Source: Comamonadaceae bacterium
Lineage (GTDB): Bacteria > Pseudomonadota > Gammaproteobacteria > Burkholderiales > Burkholderiaceae_C
Direction: 5' to 3'
DNA: 64,000 bases
NCBI GenBank assembly: GCA_947455145.1
Contig: CANGME010000006.1
Span: forward strand, 124,001-188,000
Under the pieces are notes generated by a model. That model was not told where the DNA came from and made no database searches. It saw only the letters and a program-made list of their open reading frames with translations. Below, in pieces: positions 25,420 through 34,562 of the stretch. Position 1 is the stretch's first letter; the number at the start of each line of letters is the position of its first letter. Position numbers and translations under genes: made by a program.

Positions 25420-27972
25420 AACCGAGCTCCACCAAAAACCCATGCAACGCCGCCGCCGCCGCATCCCGCTGCGCCTCAATCTGCTTGGCCGTCACCGCGT
25501 ACTTGCGCCACAGGTTTTCAACCGCTGCCACGCAAGCCCGTTGGTCGGCGCGCAGGTAGTGCTGGTAGCTGGCCAGCAGCACTTGGCCCAGCCGCTCCAC
25601 GATGATGATGCGGGCCTCGTCGGCGCTGATCTTCAGGCGGGCTTGGGCGACCAGCGTGTCCTTCTTATCCGTGGTGGTTTTGATGTGGGCTTTGAGGGTT
25701 TTGGCTTCGTCTTCCAACGTTTTGTGGCGAAGGAGTTGCGCCTCGATGCGGTCAGCCTCTACCTGAAAAGCCTTCCAGTCGCCCAGAGCCGTGTCGCGCT
25801 TGGCGGCCTTGGCCATGCCTTTGGCGTCCTTGAGAGCGACTTTGAGCGCCTTCACTTCATCGGCGGGCAGCACGCCAGTGTCCTCGGTGTCCTCAAAGTC
25901 TTCTTCACTGGCCGCCGCAATGAGGGCTTGCAGTTCGGCCAAGCGGGCGTGTTGGGTTTCCAGCTCGGCCAGCACCTGTGGGAATTGGCTTTGCAAAATG
26001 TCGTCGTCCGGTATCAGCTCCGGGCCCCAGCCGCTGGCGGCGATGGATTTGAGGTCGGAGGCGAGTGTTTGGTAAAAGTTGGCAAACGCGCCGCGCACCT
26101 GGTAGCGGGTGAGCAGGTTTTGATCGGTGAAGGTGCGCTCAATGCCTTCGAGCAGTGCGGCGCGCACGGCGTAGACGTTGCGGCCTGTGGCGTTCTGGTT
26201 GGTGGCATCGGGCGCCAGCGCTTCGACGACTGGCAGGTGGGCTTGCCACCAGGTGGCCAGCTGTTGCATGAACTGGGCCTGGGATTGCTGCACTGCGGGG
26301 TGTTGGGCGATGTGGTCGGCAATAGTGCGCTGGTTTTGCAGGGCGGGTGTGAAGTCGGCGTAGGGGACTTGGGCATGCCCTTCGACAGGCTCAGGGCGAA
26401 CGGTAAGGGGATTAGTGCGAACGGGTTGGGTTGTCACCGGGCGGGGTGCAAAGCAGCTTTCGCGCAGGCCGGGGTAGTTGTGCCAGAAGTGGGTCAGGGC
26501 GTCAACCTCAGTCACGGGCACGCCGCCGTGCAGGTGGGCGCGCACGTCGTGTGGCTCGGGGGGCAGTGCGTTGTCTACATAGCGGCGGATGTTGCAGTTG
26601 TAGTCCTCGGTCCGAATTTCGGCCAAAGGTACGCGGCGGGCATAGGCGGGGATGTTTTGCCCCGCGCGGTAGGCGTGGACGATTTTGTCGATGTCTTCGG
26701 CGCGCAGGTGGTTTTGGGCTTTGCCTTCGCGGTATTCGCGGTCGGCGTTGATGAAGAGCACATGGCGGCGTTGCGCCGCGCCTGCTTTGTTCAACACCAG
26801 GATGCAGGCCGGTATGCCGGTGCCATAAAACAGGTTGCCGGGCAGGCCGATGACGGCCTCCAGAGTGCCGCTGTCAATGAAGTGTTTGCGCGCCTCGCGC
26901 TCTTCGCCACCGCGAAACAACACGCCGTGTGGCATGACGGTAGCCAGGCGGCCATCGGCCTTGAGCACGGCCAGCATGTGCTGCACAAACATGAGGTCGG
27001 CTTTTTTGCCCTTCTCGGGCATCCACACGGGAAAGCGACCGGGGAACTGCATGTCCTTCTTGATGTAGTTCTGGCTGAAGGGCGGGTTGGCCAGCACGCG
27101 GTCAAAGCGGCGCAGCTGGTTGGTCTCATCCTTGTGCTGGGGCTCGCGCAGGGTGTCTTGCTGGCAGATGTCGGCATCGGGAATGCCGTGTAGCAGCATG
27201 TTCATTTTGCAGATGGACCAGGTGGTGCCGATCTTTTCTTGGCCGAACAGGCGCACGTTGCTGGCGTCCTGGCCTTTCTCACGCACGTAGTCGCGCACCT
27301 GGATCAGCATGCCGCCCGAGCCCACGGTGGGGTCGTACACGCGCATGCCGTCTTCGGGGTCGCAAATTTCTACGCAGATGCGCACCACCTCGGCGGGGGT
27401 GTAAAACTCGCCGGCCTTTTTGCCGGCGGAGTCGGCAAAGTATTTGATGAGCCATTCATAGGCTGCGCCCAGCAGGTCGGGGAACTCGAAGTCGCTGTCT
27501 TTGAGCGGGATCTTGTCGAAGTTCTGGATGAAGTCCGCCAGGGTGTCGTCGTCCAGCGTGGTCTGGCCAATTTTTGGTTGAAGTTGATGGTGCCTTTAAG
27601 CACGTCTTGCAGGGCGTCGGCGTTGTCGTCTTCCAGGGCTTCCAGCGCCTTGTTCAGCATGGAGCCTACGTTGACCTTGGTGTGCTTGATGGCGCTCCAG
27701 CGGGCACGCTCGGGCACAAAGAAGTATTTGCCGGAGTACTGGTCTTTGTCTTCCAGATTCAGGGCAATGTCGGCGGCGTTGAGTTGGACGGACTTGCCTT
27801 CTGCCTGGATGGCTTCGCGTCGCTCGTCAAACAGGTCGCTGGCGCGCTTGAGGAAGAGCATGCCAAAGATGTACTGCTTGTACTCGCTGGCGTCCATGTT
27901 GCCGCGCAGGGCGTCACAGGCGGTCATCAGCAAATTTTCAAGGCGGGCGAGGGTAAGTTTGGCGGCGGACAT
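25409..27972 (-). pseudogene. hsdM: Type I restriction-modification methyltransferase, frameshifted
   Basis: N6-adenine methyltransferase subunit. The N-terminal helical domain is read from 27972 ([15 protein letters not shown]) through GTINFNQK. The frame then runs off into unrelated sequence and continues in the next frame: the rest, with SAM motif DPTVGSGG and catalytic NPPF, is open from 27388 (GTG) to 25409. The shift falls at five T (plus strand 27571-27575). One more T would restore the expected [19 protein letters not shown] and a product of about 854 residues. Phase variation, recent inactivation or a sequencing error are all possible. A family 1 repeat (26379-26401) encodes VRPEPVEG in the C-terminal half. 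Confidence 0.85.
26379..26401 (-). repeat. Dispersed repeat, family 1, inside hsdM
   Basis: Read on the minus strand it is GTTCGCCCTGAGCCTGTCGA plus AGG, differing from the proA copy (5651-5673) at only two positions. It is translated as VRPEPVEG, the same frame as the other two copies. A second GTTCG half-element, CCCGTTCGCACTAATC on the minus strand, lies just upstream in the gene. Confidence 0.75.
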
Positions 27973-28018
27973 GGTGGACGATGGTAACAAGTCCCCTGGC
28001 GTCGCTGGGTGAAAAGGC

Positions 28019-28042
28019 AAACGGCACCCGAAGGTGCCGTTT
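28019..28042 (-). terminator. Terminator after glcB
   Basis: On the minus strand a perfect 10-bp stem AAACGGCACC / GGTGCCGTTT closes a TTCG tetraloop and is followed by GCCTTTTC. The UUCG loop makes the hairpin very stable. It separates glcB from hsdM, so the restriction operon must start from its own promoter between here and 27972. Confidence 0.8.
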
Positions 28043-28059
28043 GACAGAGAGCTTTCAAT

Positions 28060-28114
28060 GCCAAATTGGCCTGAAACCTTTTAAATACTAGCGTAAGCAG
28101 CTACCAAATCAGCA
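28060..28114 (-). repeat. Dispersed repeat, family 2, downstream of glcB
   Basis: On the minus strand it reads TTTGGTAGCTGCTTACGCTA, then AAAAGGTTTCAGGCCAATTTGG. It matches the thiL copy (59891-59944) at TAGC, ACGCT, AAGG, TTCAGG and CAATTTG, with leuS as the third member. This is the only copy in the window outside a coding region. Confidence 0.6.
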
Positions 28115-28132
28115 GCAACTCACGCATCATCT

Positions 28133-30358
28133 TCAAGCCACCCCAGCCTTCACCTTCAGCCGCCAAGCATGCAGCAACGGCTCGGTATAACCACTCGGTT
28201 GCGCCAGGCCTTTAAACACCAGATCACACGCCGCCTTGTAAGCCGCTGAGGTCTCAAAGTTACCTGCCATGTTTTTGTACAGCGGGTCACCGGCGTTTTG
28301 GCCGTCCACCACGGCGGCCATGCGCTCGAAGGTGGCTTGGACTTGGGCCTCGTTGGTGATGCCGTGCAGCAGCCAGTTGGCGATGTGCTGGCTGGAGATG
28401 CGCAGGGTGGCGCGGTCTTCCATCAGGCCGATGCCGTTGATATCGGGCACTTTGGAGCAGCCCACGCCCTGGTCGATCCAGCGCACCACGTAGCCCAGGA
28501 TGCCTTGCGCGTTGTTGTCCAGCTCTTGCTGGATTTCTTCGGCGGTCCATTTGGGTTTGACGGCCACGGGGATGGTCAGCAGGCCTGTGAGTAGCTTCTC
28601 TTCTTGGGCGCGTGCACCTTTGCCGGTGGCTTGCTTTTCCAGCTCGTCTTGCAGGGCCGAGACGTTGACCTGGTGGTAGTGCATGGCGTGCAGGGTGGCG
28701 GCGGTGGGGGAGGGCACCCAGGCGGTGTTGGCTCCGGCCAGGGGGTGCACTACTTTTTGCTGCATCATGGCGGCCATCAGGTCGGGCATGGCCCACATGC
28801 CTTTGCCGATTTGGGCGCGGCCTTTGAGGCCACAGGCCAGGCCGACTTGAACGTTGCTGGTCTCATAGGCGGCAATCCAGTCCGTGCCCTTCATGGCGGC
28901 TTTGCGGATCATGGGGCCGGCGTGCATGGCGGTGTGCATCTCGTCGCCGGTGCGGTCCAGGAAGCCGGTGTTGATGAAGGCCACGCGGCTCTTGGCGGCG
29001 GCGATGCAGGCCTTCAAGTTCACGCTGGTGCGGCGCTCTTCGTCCATGATGCCGAGCTTGACGGTGTTCTCTGGCAAGCCCAGCAGGGTTTCAACGCGAG
29101 CAAACAACTCGGATGCAAAAGCCACTTCAGCCGGGCCGTGCATCTTGGGTTTGACGATGTAGATGGAGCCGGTGCGTGAGTTGCGCATGCCATTGCTGGT
29201 CAGGCCTTGCAGGTCATGCAGCGCGATGGTGGTGGTGATGACGGCGTCCAGAATGCCTTCAAAAATCTCGGAGCCATCGCCACACAAAATGGCGGGGTTG
29301 GTCATCAGGTGGCCGACGTTGCGCAGGAACAGCAGCGAGCGCCCATGCAGCTTGATCTCTTCACCGGCCACACCGGTGTAAACGCGGTCGGCGTTGAGGC
29401 GGCGCGTGAGGGTCTTGCCGCCCTTGCTCAGGGTCTCCACCAGCGTGCCTTTGAGGATGCCTAGCCAGTTGTCATAAGCCAGCACTTTGTCGTCGGCATC
29501 GACAACCGCCACCGAGTCTTCCAGGTCGAGGATGGTGGACAACGCGGCTTCTATCAGCAAGTCGCTCACGCCTGCGGCATCACTCTGGCCGATGGTGGTG
29601 CTGCGGTCGATTTGGATCTCGATGTGGATGCCGTTGTTGCGCAGCAGGATGGCCTTGGGCGCTGCCGCGCTGCCTTGGTAGCCGATGAATTTATTGACAT
29701 CGGCCAGGCCACTGGTCTTGCCGTTCTTCAGCGTCACCACCAGCTTGCCACCTTGCACGGTGTAGCCGGTCGAGCCGACGTGTGAGCCGTTGGCCAAGGG
29801 GGCCACGCGGTCCAGCACGTTGCGGGCGTACTCGATCACTTTGGCGCCGCGCAGCGGGTTGTAGGCTTTGCCATCAGCGCTGAGCTTGGTAGCGCCTTTG
29901 GTCTCGGGCAGCACGTCCGTGCCGTACAGCGCGTCGTACAGCGAGCCCCAACGCGCGTTGGCGGCGTTCAGCGCGTAGCGGGCGTTCAGGATGGGCACGA
30001 CCAGTTGTGGGCCGGCTTGAACGGCGAGTTCAGCATCCACATTGGCGGTGTCGCTGGCCACCGATGCGGGCACGGGTACGAGGTAACCAATCTTGGTGAG
30101 AAAAGCGCGGTAGGCCTTCATGCTCTTGATGGGGCCGGGGTTGGCTTTGTGCCAAGCGTCCAGGTCGAGCTGCATGCGGTCGCGCTCGGCCAAGAGGGCG
30201 GTGTTTTTGGCACCTAGTTCGTGGGCGATGGCGTCAAAGCCTTTCCAGAAACCAGCGCTGGTGACGCCTGTGCCGGGCAGCACTTTGTCTTCGATAAAGC
30301 GGTACAGGTTGGTGGCCACTTGCAGGCGGTGGGCTTTGGTGCGGGGAGTGGTGGTCAT
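28133..30358 (-). CDS. glcB: Malate synthase G
   Basis: Condenses glyoxylate with acetyl-CoA to malate in the cytoplasm. The 741-residue length and blocks such as [20 protein letters not shown] (near 225), [17 protein letters not shown] (near 270) and the CoA-binding [15 protein letters not shown]-type segment ([18 protein letters not shown] near 455) identify the G isoform, the glycolate/glyoxylate-utilisation form. A haloacid dehalogenase lies 62 bases upstream on the same strand. A strong UUCG hairpin follows (28019-28042). Confidence 0.97.
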   Translation of the reverse strand: MTTTPRTKAHRLQVATNLYRFIEDKVLPGTGVTSAGFWKGFDAIAHELGAKNTALLAERDRMQLDLDAWHKANPGPIKSMKAYRAFLTKIGYLVPVPASVASDTANVDAELAVQAGPQLVVPILNARYALNAANARWGSLYDALYGTDVLPETKGATKLSADGKAYNPLRGAKVIEYARNVLDRVAPLANGSHVGSTGYTVQGGKLVVTLKNGKTSGLADVNKFIGYQGSAAAPKAILLRNNGIHIEIQIDRSTTIGQSDAAGVSDLLIEAALSTILDLEDSVAVVDADDKVLAYDNWLGILKGTLVETLSKGGKTLTRRLNADRVYTGVAGEEIKLHGRSLLFLRNVGHLMTNPAILCGDGSEIFEGILDAVITTTIALHDLQGLTSNGMRNSRTGSIYIVKPKMHGPAEVAFASELFARVETLLGLPENTVKLGIMDEERRTSVNLKACIAAAKSRVAFINTGFLDRTGDEMHTAMHAGPMIRKAAMKGTDWIAAYETSNVQVGLACGLKGRAQIGKGMWAMPDLMAAMMQQKVVHPLAGANTAWVPSPTAATLHAMHYHQVNVSALQDELEKQATGKGARAQEEKLLTGLLTIPVAVKPKWTAEEIQQELDNNAQGILGYVVRWIDQGVGCSKVPDINGIGLMEDRATLRISSQHIANWLLHGITNEAQVQATFERMAAVVDGQNAGDPLYKNMAGNFETSAAYKAACDLVFKGLAQPSGYTEPLLHAWRLKVKAGVA

Positions 30359-30420
30359 GGTGTTTAACTTAGTCTAGGGCTATAAAAATTCTAAAAATCA
30401 AAAGTGTGCTGAGCTAATGC

Positions 30421-31131
30421 TCAAGCGGTTTCAAAAAAACCCAGCACATCCGTTAGGGTGCTGCCAGTGCGGGTGGGCTGTGTGCCCAGTTCTTCGAACG
30501 GCAGTTGGTAGCGGTTCACCCATAGGGTTTGGTAGCCGTACCAAGTGGCAGCCAGGGCGTCCCAGCCGTTGCAGCTGACAAAGGCAATCTGGCTGGCCTT
30601 CAACCCCGTGGCTTTCTCACCCAAGGCATAGGCCTCGGGGTCGGTTTTGTACTTGCGCACCGCATCCACGCTGATGACGTGGTCCAACAGGTTTTCCAGC
30701 CCGGCGCTGCGCACCGCAATGCCCAGCATGTCCGGGTCGCCGTTGGACAGGATGCCGGTGACGATGCCCCGGTCTTTCAGTGCTTGCAGAACGGCTTTGT
30801 TCTCGGGGAACGCGCTCAAGTGCCGATATTGGTTCATGAGCTGCGCTTCACGCTCGGCGGTGAGGTCGAGTTTGAGGCGCTTGCAGGCATAGCGCAGGCC
30901 AGAGCGGGTGAGCTCCCAAAACGGCTGGTAGTGCGCGCCATGGTTGCTGGTAGTGACCAGCCGGGTGTATTCGATTTGCTTGTCGCGCCACATCACGCTT
31001 AAAGCGCTGCCGTGGCCAGGGAACAGTTGCTCGGCCAGCAGGCCCACGCTGTAGACGTCCAGCAGCGTGCCGTAGGCGTCAAAAAGCACGGCTAGGGGCT
31101 GTTGGGGGAGTAGTGAACGGATTTTTTCCAT
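30421..31131 (-). CDS. Haloacid dehalogenase, type II
   Basis: A 236-residue HAD-superfamily hydrolase of the L-2-haloacid dehalogenase group. The nucleophile Asp18 lies in LFDAYGTLLD, the second motif is ILSNGDPDM, the Lys is in RKYKTDPEAY, and the family-specific SCNGWDALAATW carries the Asn/Asp pair. Such enzymes turn 2-haloalkanoates into 2-hydroxyacids: chloroacetate would give glycolate, which after oxidation feeds the malate synthase encoded next. The sequence does not prove the natural substrate is halogenated. Confidence 0.88.
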   Translation of the reverse strand: MEKIRSLLPQQPLAVLFDAYGTLLDVYSVGLLAEQLFPGHGSALSVMWRDKQIEYTRLVTTSNHGAHYQPFWELTRSGLRYACKRLKLDLTAEREAQLMNQYRHLSAFPENKAVLQALKDRGIVTGILSNGDPDMLGIAVRSAGLENLLDHVISVDAVRKYKTDPEAYALGEKATGLKASQIAFVSCNGWDALAATWYGYQTLWVNRYQLPFEELGTQPTRTGSTLTDVLGFFETA

Positions 31132-31152
31132 CCCCTCACTCTATTTGATACT

Positions 31153-31181
31153 TGAATGTCGATTAATTAGCTAAACATTCA
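31153..31181. promoter_or_regulatory. Inverted repeat before the dehalogenase gene (possible operator)
   Basis: Perfect 7-bp arms TGAATGT (31153-31159) and ACATTCA (31175-31181) flank a 15-base AT-rich centre, 22 bases before the dehalogenase ATG. The spacing is about two helical turns between arm centres, as for a dimeric regulator. No regulator gene adjoins. Confidence 0.4.
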
Positions 31182-31286
31182 TTTATTCGGTACAAAAAGG
31201 ATGGAGTCTTGGCTTAAACCATTTTTCGCGTGGCAGTTCGACTGAAGACCGAAGGTCGGGCCAAGAAATGAATGAGCGGTGGGTGC

Positions 31287-32285
31287 TCAGTCGGCATACA
31301 CCCCAGCTGCGCGGATCACAGGCCCCCATTTCTGGGTCTCAGACTGGAGCCAGCTTTTCAGACCCTCAGGGGTCTGTTTGGCGTCTGGCGCTATTTCTGC
31401 ACCCAGATCGGTCATACGATTCGCGAAGGCGGGGTCTTTGAGGGCCGTGCGCAGCGCGGCGTTGAACTTTTCGATCACGGAAACGGGCGTGCCCTTTGGC
31501 GCATAAACGCCGTGCCAGACGATGACCTCAAAGTCTTTCAGACCCCCTTCATTTAAGGTGGCGGCGTCTGGCATAGCGCGGATGCGCTCTTTGGTGGTCA
31601 CGCCGAATAGCTTGACGGTACCGGCCTTGATGTGTTGTGTGGTTTGAGTGGTCTGGTCACACAGCAAATCAACCTGGCCGCCAAGCAAGGCGTTAAGAGC
31701 CGGAGCCGTTCCGGAAAATGGCACAGTGGTGACTTCAGTGCCCATGGCTTTTTGGAAGAGCATGCCGCACAGGTGCGATACGGCCCCCAGGCCGGCGTTG
31801 GCCAGATTGATCTTGCTGGCGTTGGCTTTGACGTAAGCCATAAGTTCTTGCAGATTTTTGGCGGGTAAATCCTTGCGTCCAATCAGAGTCATGGGTACGT
31901 CCACAACCTGACCGACATATTCAAAATCAGTCAAAGGGTTAAAGCTTAGTTTGCGGTACAGCGCAGGCGCGGTGGACATGCCGTTATGGTGGATCAAAAA
32001 CGTATAGCCGTCAGGTGCGGCCTTGGCGACATAGCTCGCTGCTAGCGTTCCACCTGCACCCAGCTTGTTTTCAACCAACACGGTTTGCCCCAGGGGCTTG
32101 CTCATGGCTGCGGCTAGTGTACGGGCCACGATGTCGGTGGGGCCACCGGCGGCAAAAGGCACGATAAGGCTGATGGGCTTGGCGGGGTAGCTCTGCGCCA
32201 AGGTACTGCCCGTAACCAGAACGAGGCTGACGGCGACGGTGGTGGCCAGAACGGCAGAGCGAATGAGGCGGGTGTGTTGGCGCAT
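31287..32285 (-). CDS. Tripartite tricarboxylate transporter substrate-binding protein (Bug family)
   Basis: A periplasmic solute-binding protein of the TctC/Bug type, 332 residues. It starts with a signal peptide (hydrophobic SAVLATTVAVSLVLVTG, cleavage probably after STLAQ) and continues YPAKPISLIVPFAAGGPTDI, the family signature. Such proteins bind carboxylates and usually work with TctA/TctB, which are absent here; orphan members are abundant in Burkholderiales. It is transcribed divergently from the ECF sigma gene with a 113-base gap. Confidence 0.93.
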   Translation of the reverse strand: MRQHTRLIRSAVLATTVAVSLVLVTGSTLAQSYPAKPISLIVPFAAGGPTDIVARTLAAAMSKPLGQTVLVENKLGAGGTLAASYVAKAAPDGYTFLIHHNGMSTAPALYRKLSFNPLTDFEYVGQVVDVPMTLIGRKDLPAKNLQELMAYVKANASKINLANAGLGAVSHLCGMLFQKAMGTEVTTVPFSGTAPALNALLGGQVDLLCDQTTQTTQHIKAGTVKLFGVTTKERIRAMPDAATLNEGGLKDFEVIVWHGVYAPKGTPVSVIEKFNAALRTALKDPAFANRMTDLGAEIAPDAKQTPEGLKSWLQSETQKWGPVIRAAGVYAD

Positions 32286-32398
32286 GGTGGAAGATTTTGT
32301 TGAGGCGATAAATAAGAGCCGTTGCATCGTCTTTCAAGTGGGTGTAAATCGCACGGGGGTTTACCCTTGGGTGAGTGGTCATTACACTTGGCACAACG

Positions 32399-32992
32399 AT
32401 GATCAGTAGCACCCCCACTCCCTTCGCACAGCAACTGGCCGAGCTGCGCACTTATCTGCTGAAGTTTGCGCGACTGCAGTTGCGCAATGAGGCTTGGGCT
32501 GAAGACGCGGTGTCTGAAACCGTGCTCGCCGCCTTGGCCAAGCCTCAGTCTTTTAGCCAGCGATCTCAGCTGAGAACTTGGTTGGTGGGCATCCTTAAAC
32601 ACAAAATCATTGATGCCCTGCGTCTGCATGGTCGCGAGGTCAGTTCATCCCCGTCAGACGATGATGAGGGTGATCTGCTGGATACCTTGTCCTTCAAACC
32701 CGACGGCCATTTTGTGCAAGCACCGGCCGACTGGGGCAACCCAGAGCAGGATTTGGGCAGTCGTCAATTCTTTGAAGTGCTTGAAGCCTGCGCCGATAAG
32801 CTGCCCGCTGCGCAAGGGCGTCTGTTTTTGATGCGCGAGTGGTTGGAATTGTCCAGCGAAGAAATTTGTAAGGATCTGGGGCTCACGCCGACTAACCTTT
32901 ACGTACAGCTTCACCGCGCCCGCTTGCGTTTGCGTGAGTGCCTAGAGTTGAACTGGTTTGCCAATCCTGCTTCCAAATCGCTGACCTTATGA
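32399..32992 (+). CDS. ECF-type RNA polymerase sigma factor
   Basis: A 197-residue sigma70-family factor with region 2 (LLKFARLQLRNEAWAEDAVS, near 25-44, through TWLVGILKHKIID) and region 4 (LSSEEICKDLGLTPTNLYVQ, near 150-169). An acidic variable linker lies between them (SPSDDDEGDLLDT). The ATG at 32399 is preferred to a GTG at 32375. Its stop overlaps the start of a zinc-finger anti-sigma gene, the usual ECF arrangement. The signal is unknown; the soluble anti-sigma suggests a cytoplasmic cue, for instance oxidative or metal stress. Confidence 0.92.
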   Translation: MISSTPTPFAQQLAELRTYLLKFARLQLRNEAWAEDAVSETVLAALAKPQSFSQRSQLRTWLVGILKHKIIDALRLHGREVSSSPSDDDEGDLLDTLSFKPDGHFVQAPADWGNPEQDLGSRQFFEVLEACADKLPAAQGRLFLMREWLELSSEEICKDLGLTPTNLYVQLHRARLRLRECLELNWFANPASKSLTL

Positions 32993-33198
32993 AATCATCC
33001 CTGCCGTTCATGCGCACCTGCAAAGAGGCCTCGGCCCTGATGTTGACACGCGAAGACCAAAACCTGCCGATGCAGGATCGTCTGGCCCTGCGTCTGCACC
33101 TGGCTATCTGCGCCGCTTGCCCCCGCTTTGAGCGGCAGTTACTCACCATGCGCAGTGCGATGAAGCAGTGGCGCAACTATGCGGGTGATGACAAGTGA
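32989..33198 (+). CDS. Small zinc-finger (zf-HC2) anti-sigma factor
   Basis: A 69-residue protein with Cys11, His37, Cys41 and Cys44 in the order C-(25)-HX3CX2C, the zinc-binding anti-sigma pattern. No membrane segment is present, so it should act in the cytoplasm, probably releasing the sigma factor when zinc or the thiols are perturbed. It overlaps the sigma gene by four bases (ATGA). The protein ends soon after the zinc site, shorter than RsrA-type proteins. Confidence 0.88.
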   Translation: MKSSLPFMRTCKEASALMLTREDQNLPMQDRLALRLHLAICAACPRFERQLLTMRSAMKQWRNYAGDDK

Positions 33199-33208
33199 GT
33201 GTGTGGTT

Positions 33209-34561
33209 TTAAGCGAAGAAGTGCGAAAGGCTGCTCGCCTTTGTCATGCCCCACACGCGGGTGATCACTGCGCGCATTTGCGCATCACTCGCCCCGTCGT
33301 GATAGCGCGCCAAGCGGATGGCTTTGTCTTCTAGCTCTGGGCGTGAGAGCGTGTTGCCAGGGTCGCCTTTGGGTTCATCGACTCGCCCGTGCAAGATGCG
33401 GCCATCCACCGTCTCAACCCGCACTTTGCCGATCCATTGCGCGGGATAAGCGGTATCGACTTCCGCGTCGAGTTCCATCACCACCTTGTCGTGGAAATCG
33501 ACGACCTCGGGGCTCTTAAAGCTGGCGTCAAACTCGGTTAAGCCGGCATGGTTCAGCACGGCCACCAAGCCCAGTACTGTGCCCATGGAGAACTTGCTTT
33601 GGTGCACGGTTTGCGGGTCGGTCACCGGGCCCAGCACGTCAATCGCACCCTGGTGCACCAGCGCGGTGACGTACTTAACGTCCGTCGCGCGCAGGTTGTG
33701 TGTGCGCATCACCTGCTGCAGTGCGTCCGCTGCGGGGTGGGTGTGGCGGCAGGATGCGTGAAATTTGAACGAGGTCTCGGCCAACGTCCAGCGTGTGCCC
33801 AGGCCATCGACGAGTTTGCGCGGGTCGGCGTCGCTGGACATGCCTGCGGCCATGCCTTGTGGGCCTTCCAAAATGCGGCGCGCGCCGGTGAAGCCACCTT
33901 GCGCCAAGTAAGCGGCGGTCAGGCCTGCGCTTGAGGCGTGGGCGGTGTGCAGTTGTTTGGAGTCCGCCGCGTCGCGCAAGAATTCCCACAGCCCGCCCGA
34001 CTGCGTGCCCGCCGAGCCAAAGGCGTGCAACATTTGCTCCGGCGTTAAGCGCAGTAAATGGCCGACTGCGGCGGCTGCGGCCAAGGTGCCTGCTGTGCCG
34101 GTGGTGTGGAAGATTTTGTAGTGCGAGCGGCCCAAAAATTCGCCCACTCGAATGCCCACCTCGTAGCCCGCCACGCTGGCGGTGATCAGCTCTTGGCCAG
34201 ACCTGCCCAGCGCCTGCGCCACCGCCAAGGCGGCGGAGAACACAACCGTGGCGGGGTGAAATACCGAGCCGTTGTGCACATCGTCTTGCTCGGCGACGTG
34301 CGATGCAGCGGCGTTGATGGCCGCGGCAATCAGCGGGCTGCTGCCGCGCCTGTGAATCAAGATTTCGCTAGGGCCATCGCTGGGGCCCATGCTTTCCATG
34401 AACTGCGCCAGAGTTTCAACCGCGCGCGCGCCCTTGCCAGCGAGAGCTGAACCAATCCAGTCGAGGAACAGGTCTTCGCAGCGGCGAATGACGGGCTGGG
34501 GAATGGCCTCAAAACGCAGGTTGGCGGCGAAGGTGGCCAGGGATTCGGTAGAGGGCGTCAT
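33209..34561 (-). CDS. MmgE/PrpD family protein
   Basis: A 450-residue member of the MmgE/PrpD family, which includes 2-methylcitrate dehydratase and cis-aconitate decarboxylase. The family start (LATFAANLRFEAIPQPVIRR), the HVAEQDDVHNGSVFHPATV block (near 98) and FKFHASCRHTHPAADAL (near 265) are present. The reaction here is unknown. One base separates it from the upstream acyl-CoA dehydrogenase gene, so they are coupled and probably act in the breakdown of one acyl-CoA or organic acid. Confidence 0.9.
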   Translation of the reverse strand: MTPSTESLATFAANLRFEAIPQPVIRRCEDLFLDWIGSALAGKGARAVETLAQFMESMGPSDGPSEILIHRRGSSPLIAAAINAAASHVAEQDDVHNGSVFHPATVVFSAALAVAQALGRSGQELITASVAGYEVGIRVGEFLGRSHYKIFHTTGTAGTLAAAAAVGHLLRLTPEQMLHAFGSAGTQSGGLWEFLRDAADSKQLHTAHASSAGLTAAYLAQGGFTGARRILEGPQGMAAGMSSDADPRKLVDGLGTRWTLAETSFKFHASCRHTHPAADALQQVMRTHNLRATDVKYVTALVHQGAIDVLGPVTDPQTVHQSKFSMGTVLGLVAVLNHAGLTEFDASFKSPEVVDFHDKVVMELDAEVDTAYPAQWIGKVRVETVDGRILHGRVDEPKGDPGNTLSRPELEDKAIRLARYHDGASDAQMRAVITRVWGMTKASSLSHFFA

Positions 34562-34562
34562 G

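Noticed and set aside
25292-27193. A 633-codon plus-strand open frame across hsdM and hsdS.
   Set aside because: It is antisense to the SAM motifs of hsdM and to HsdS; no family features.
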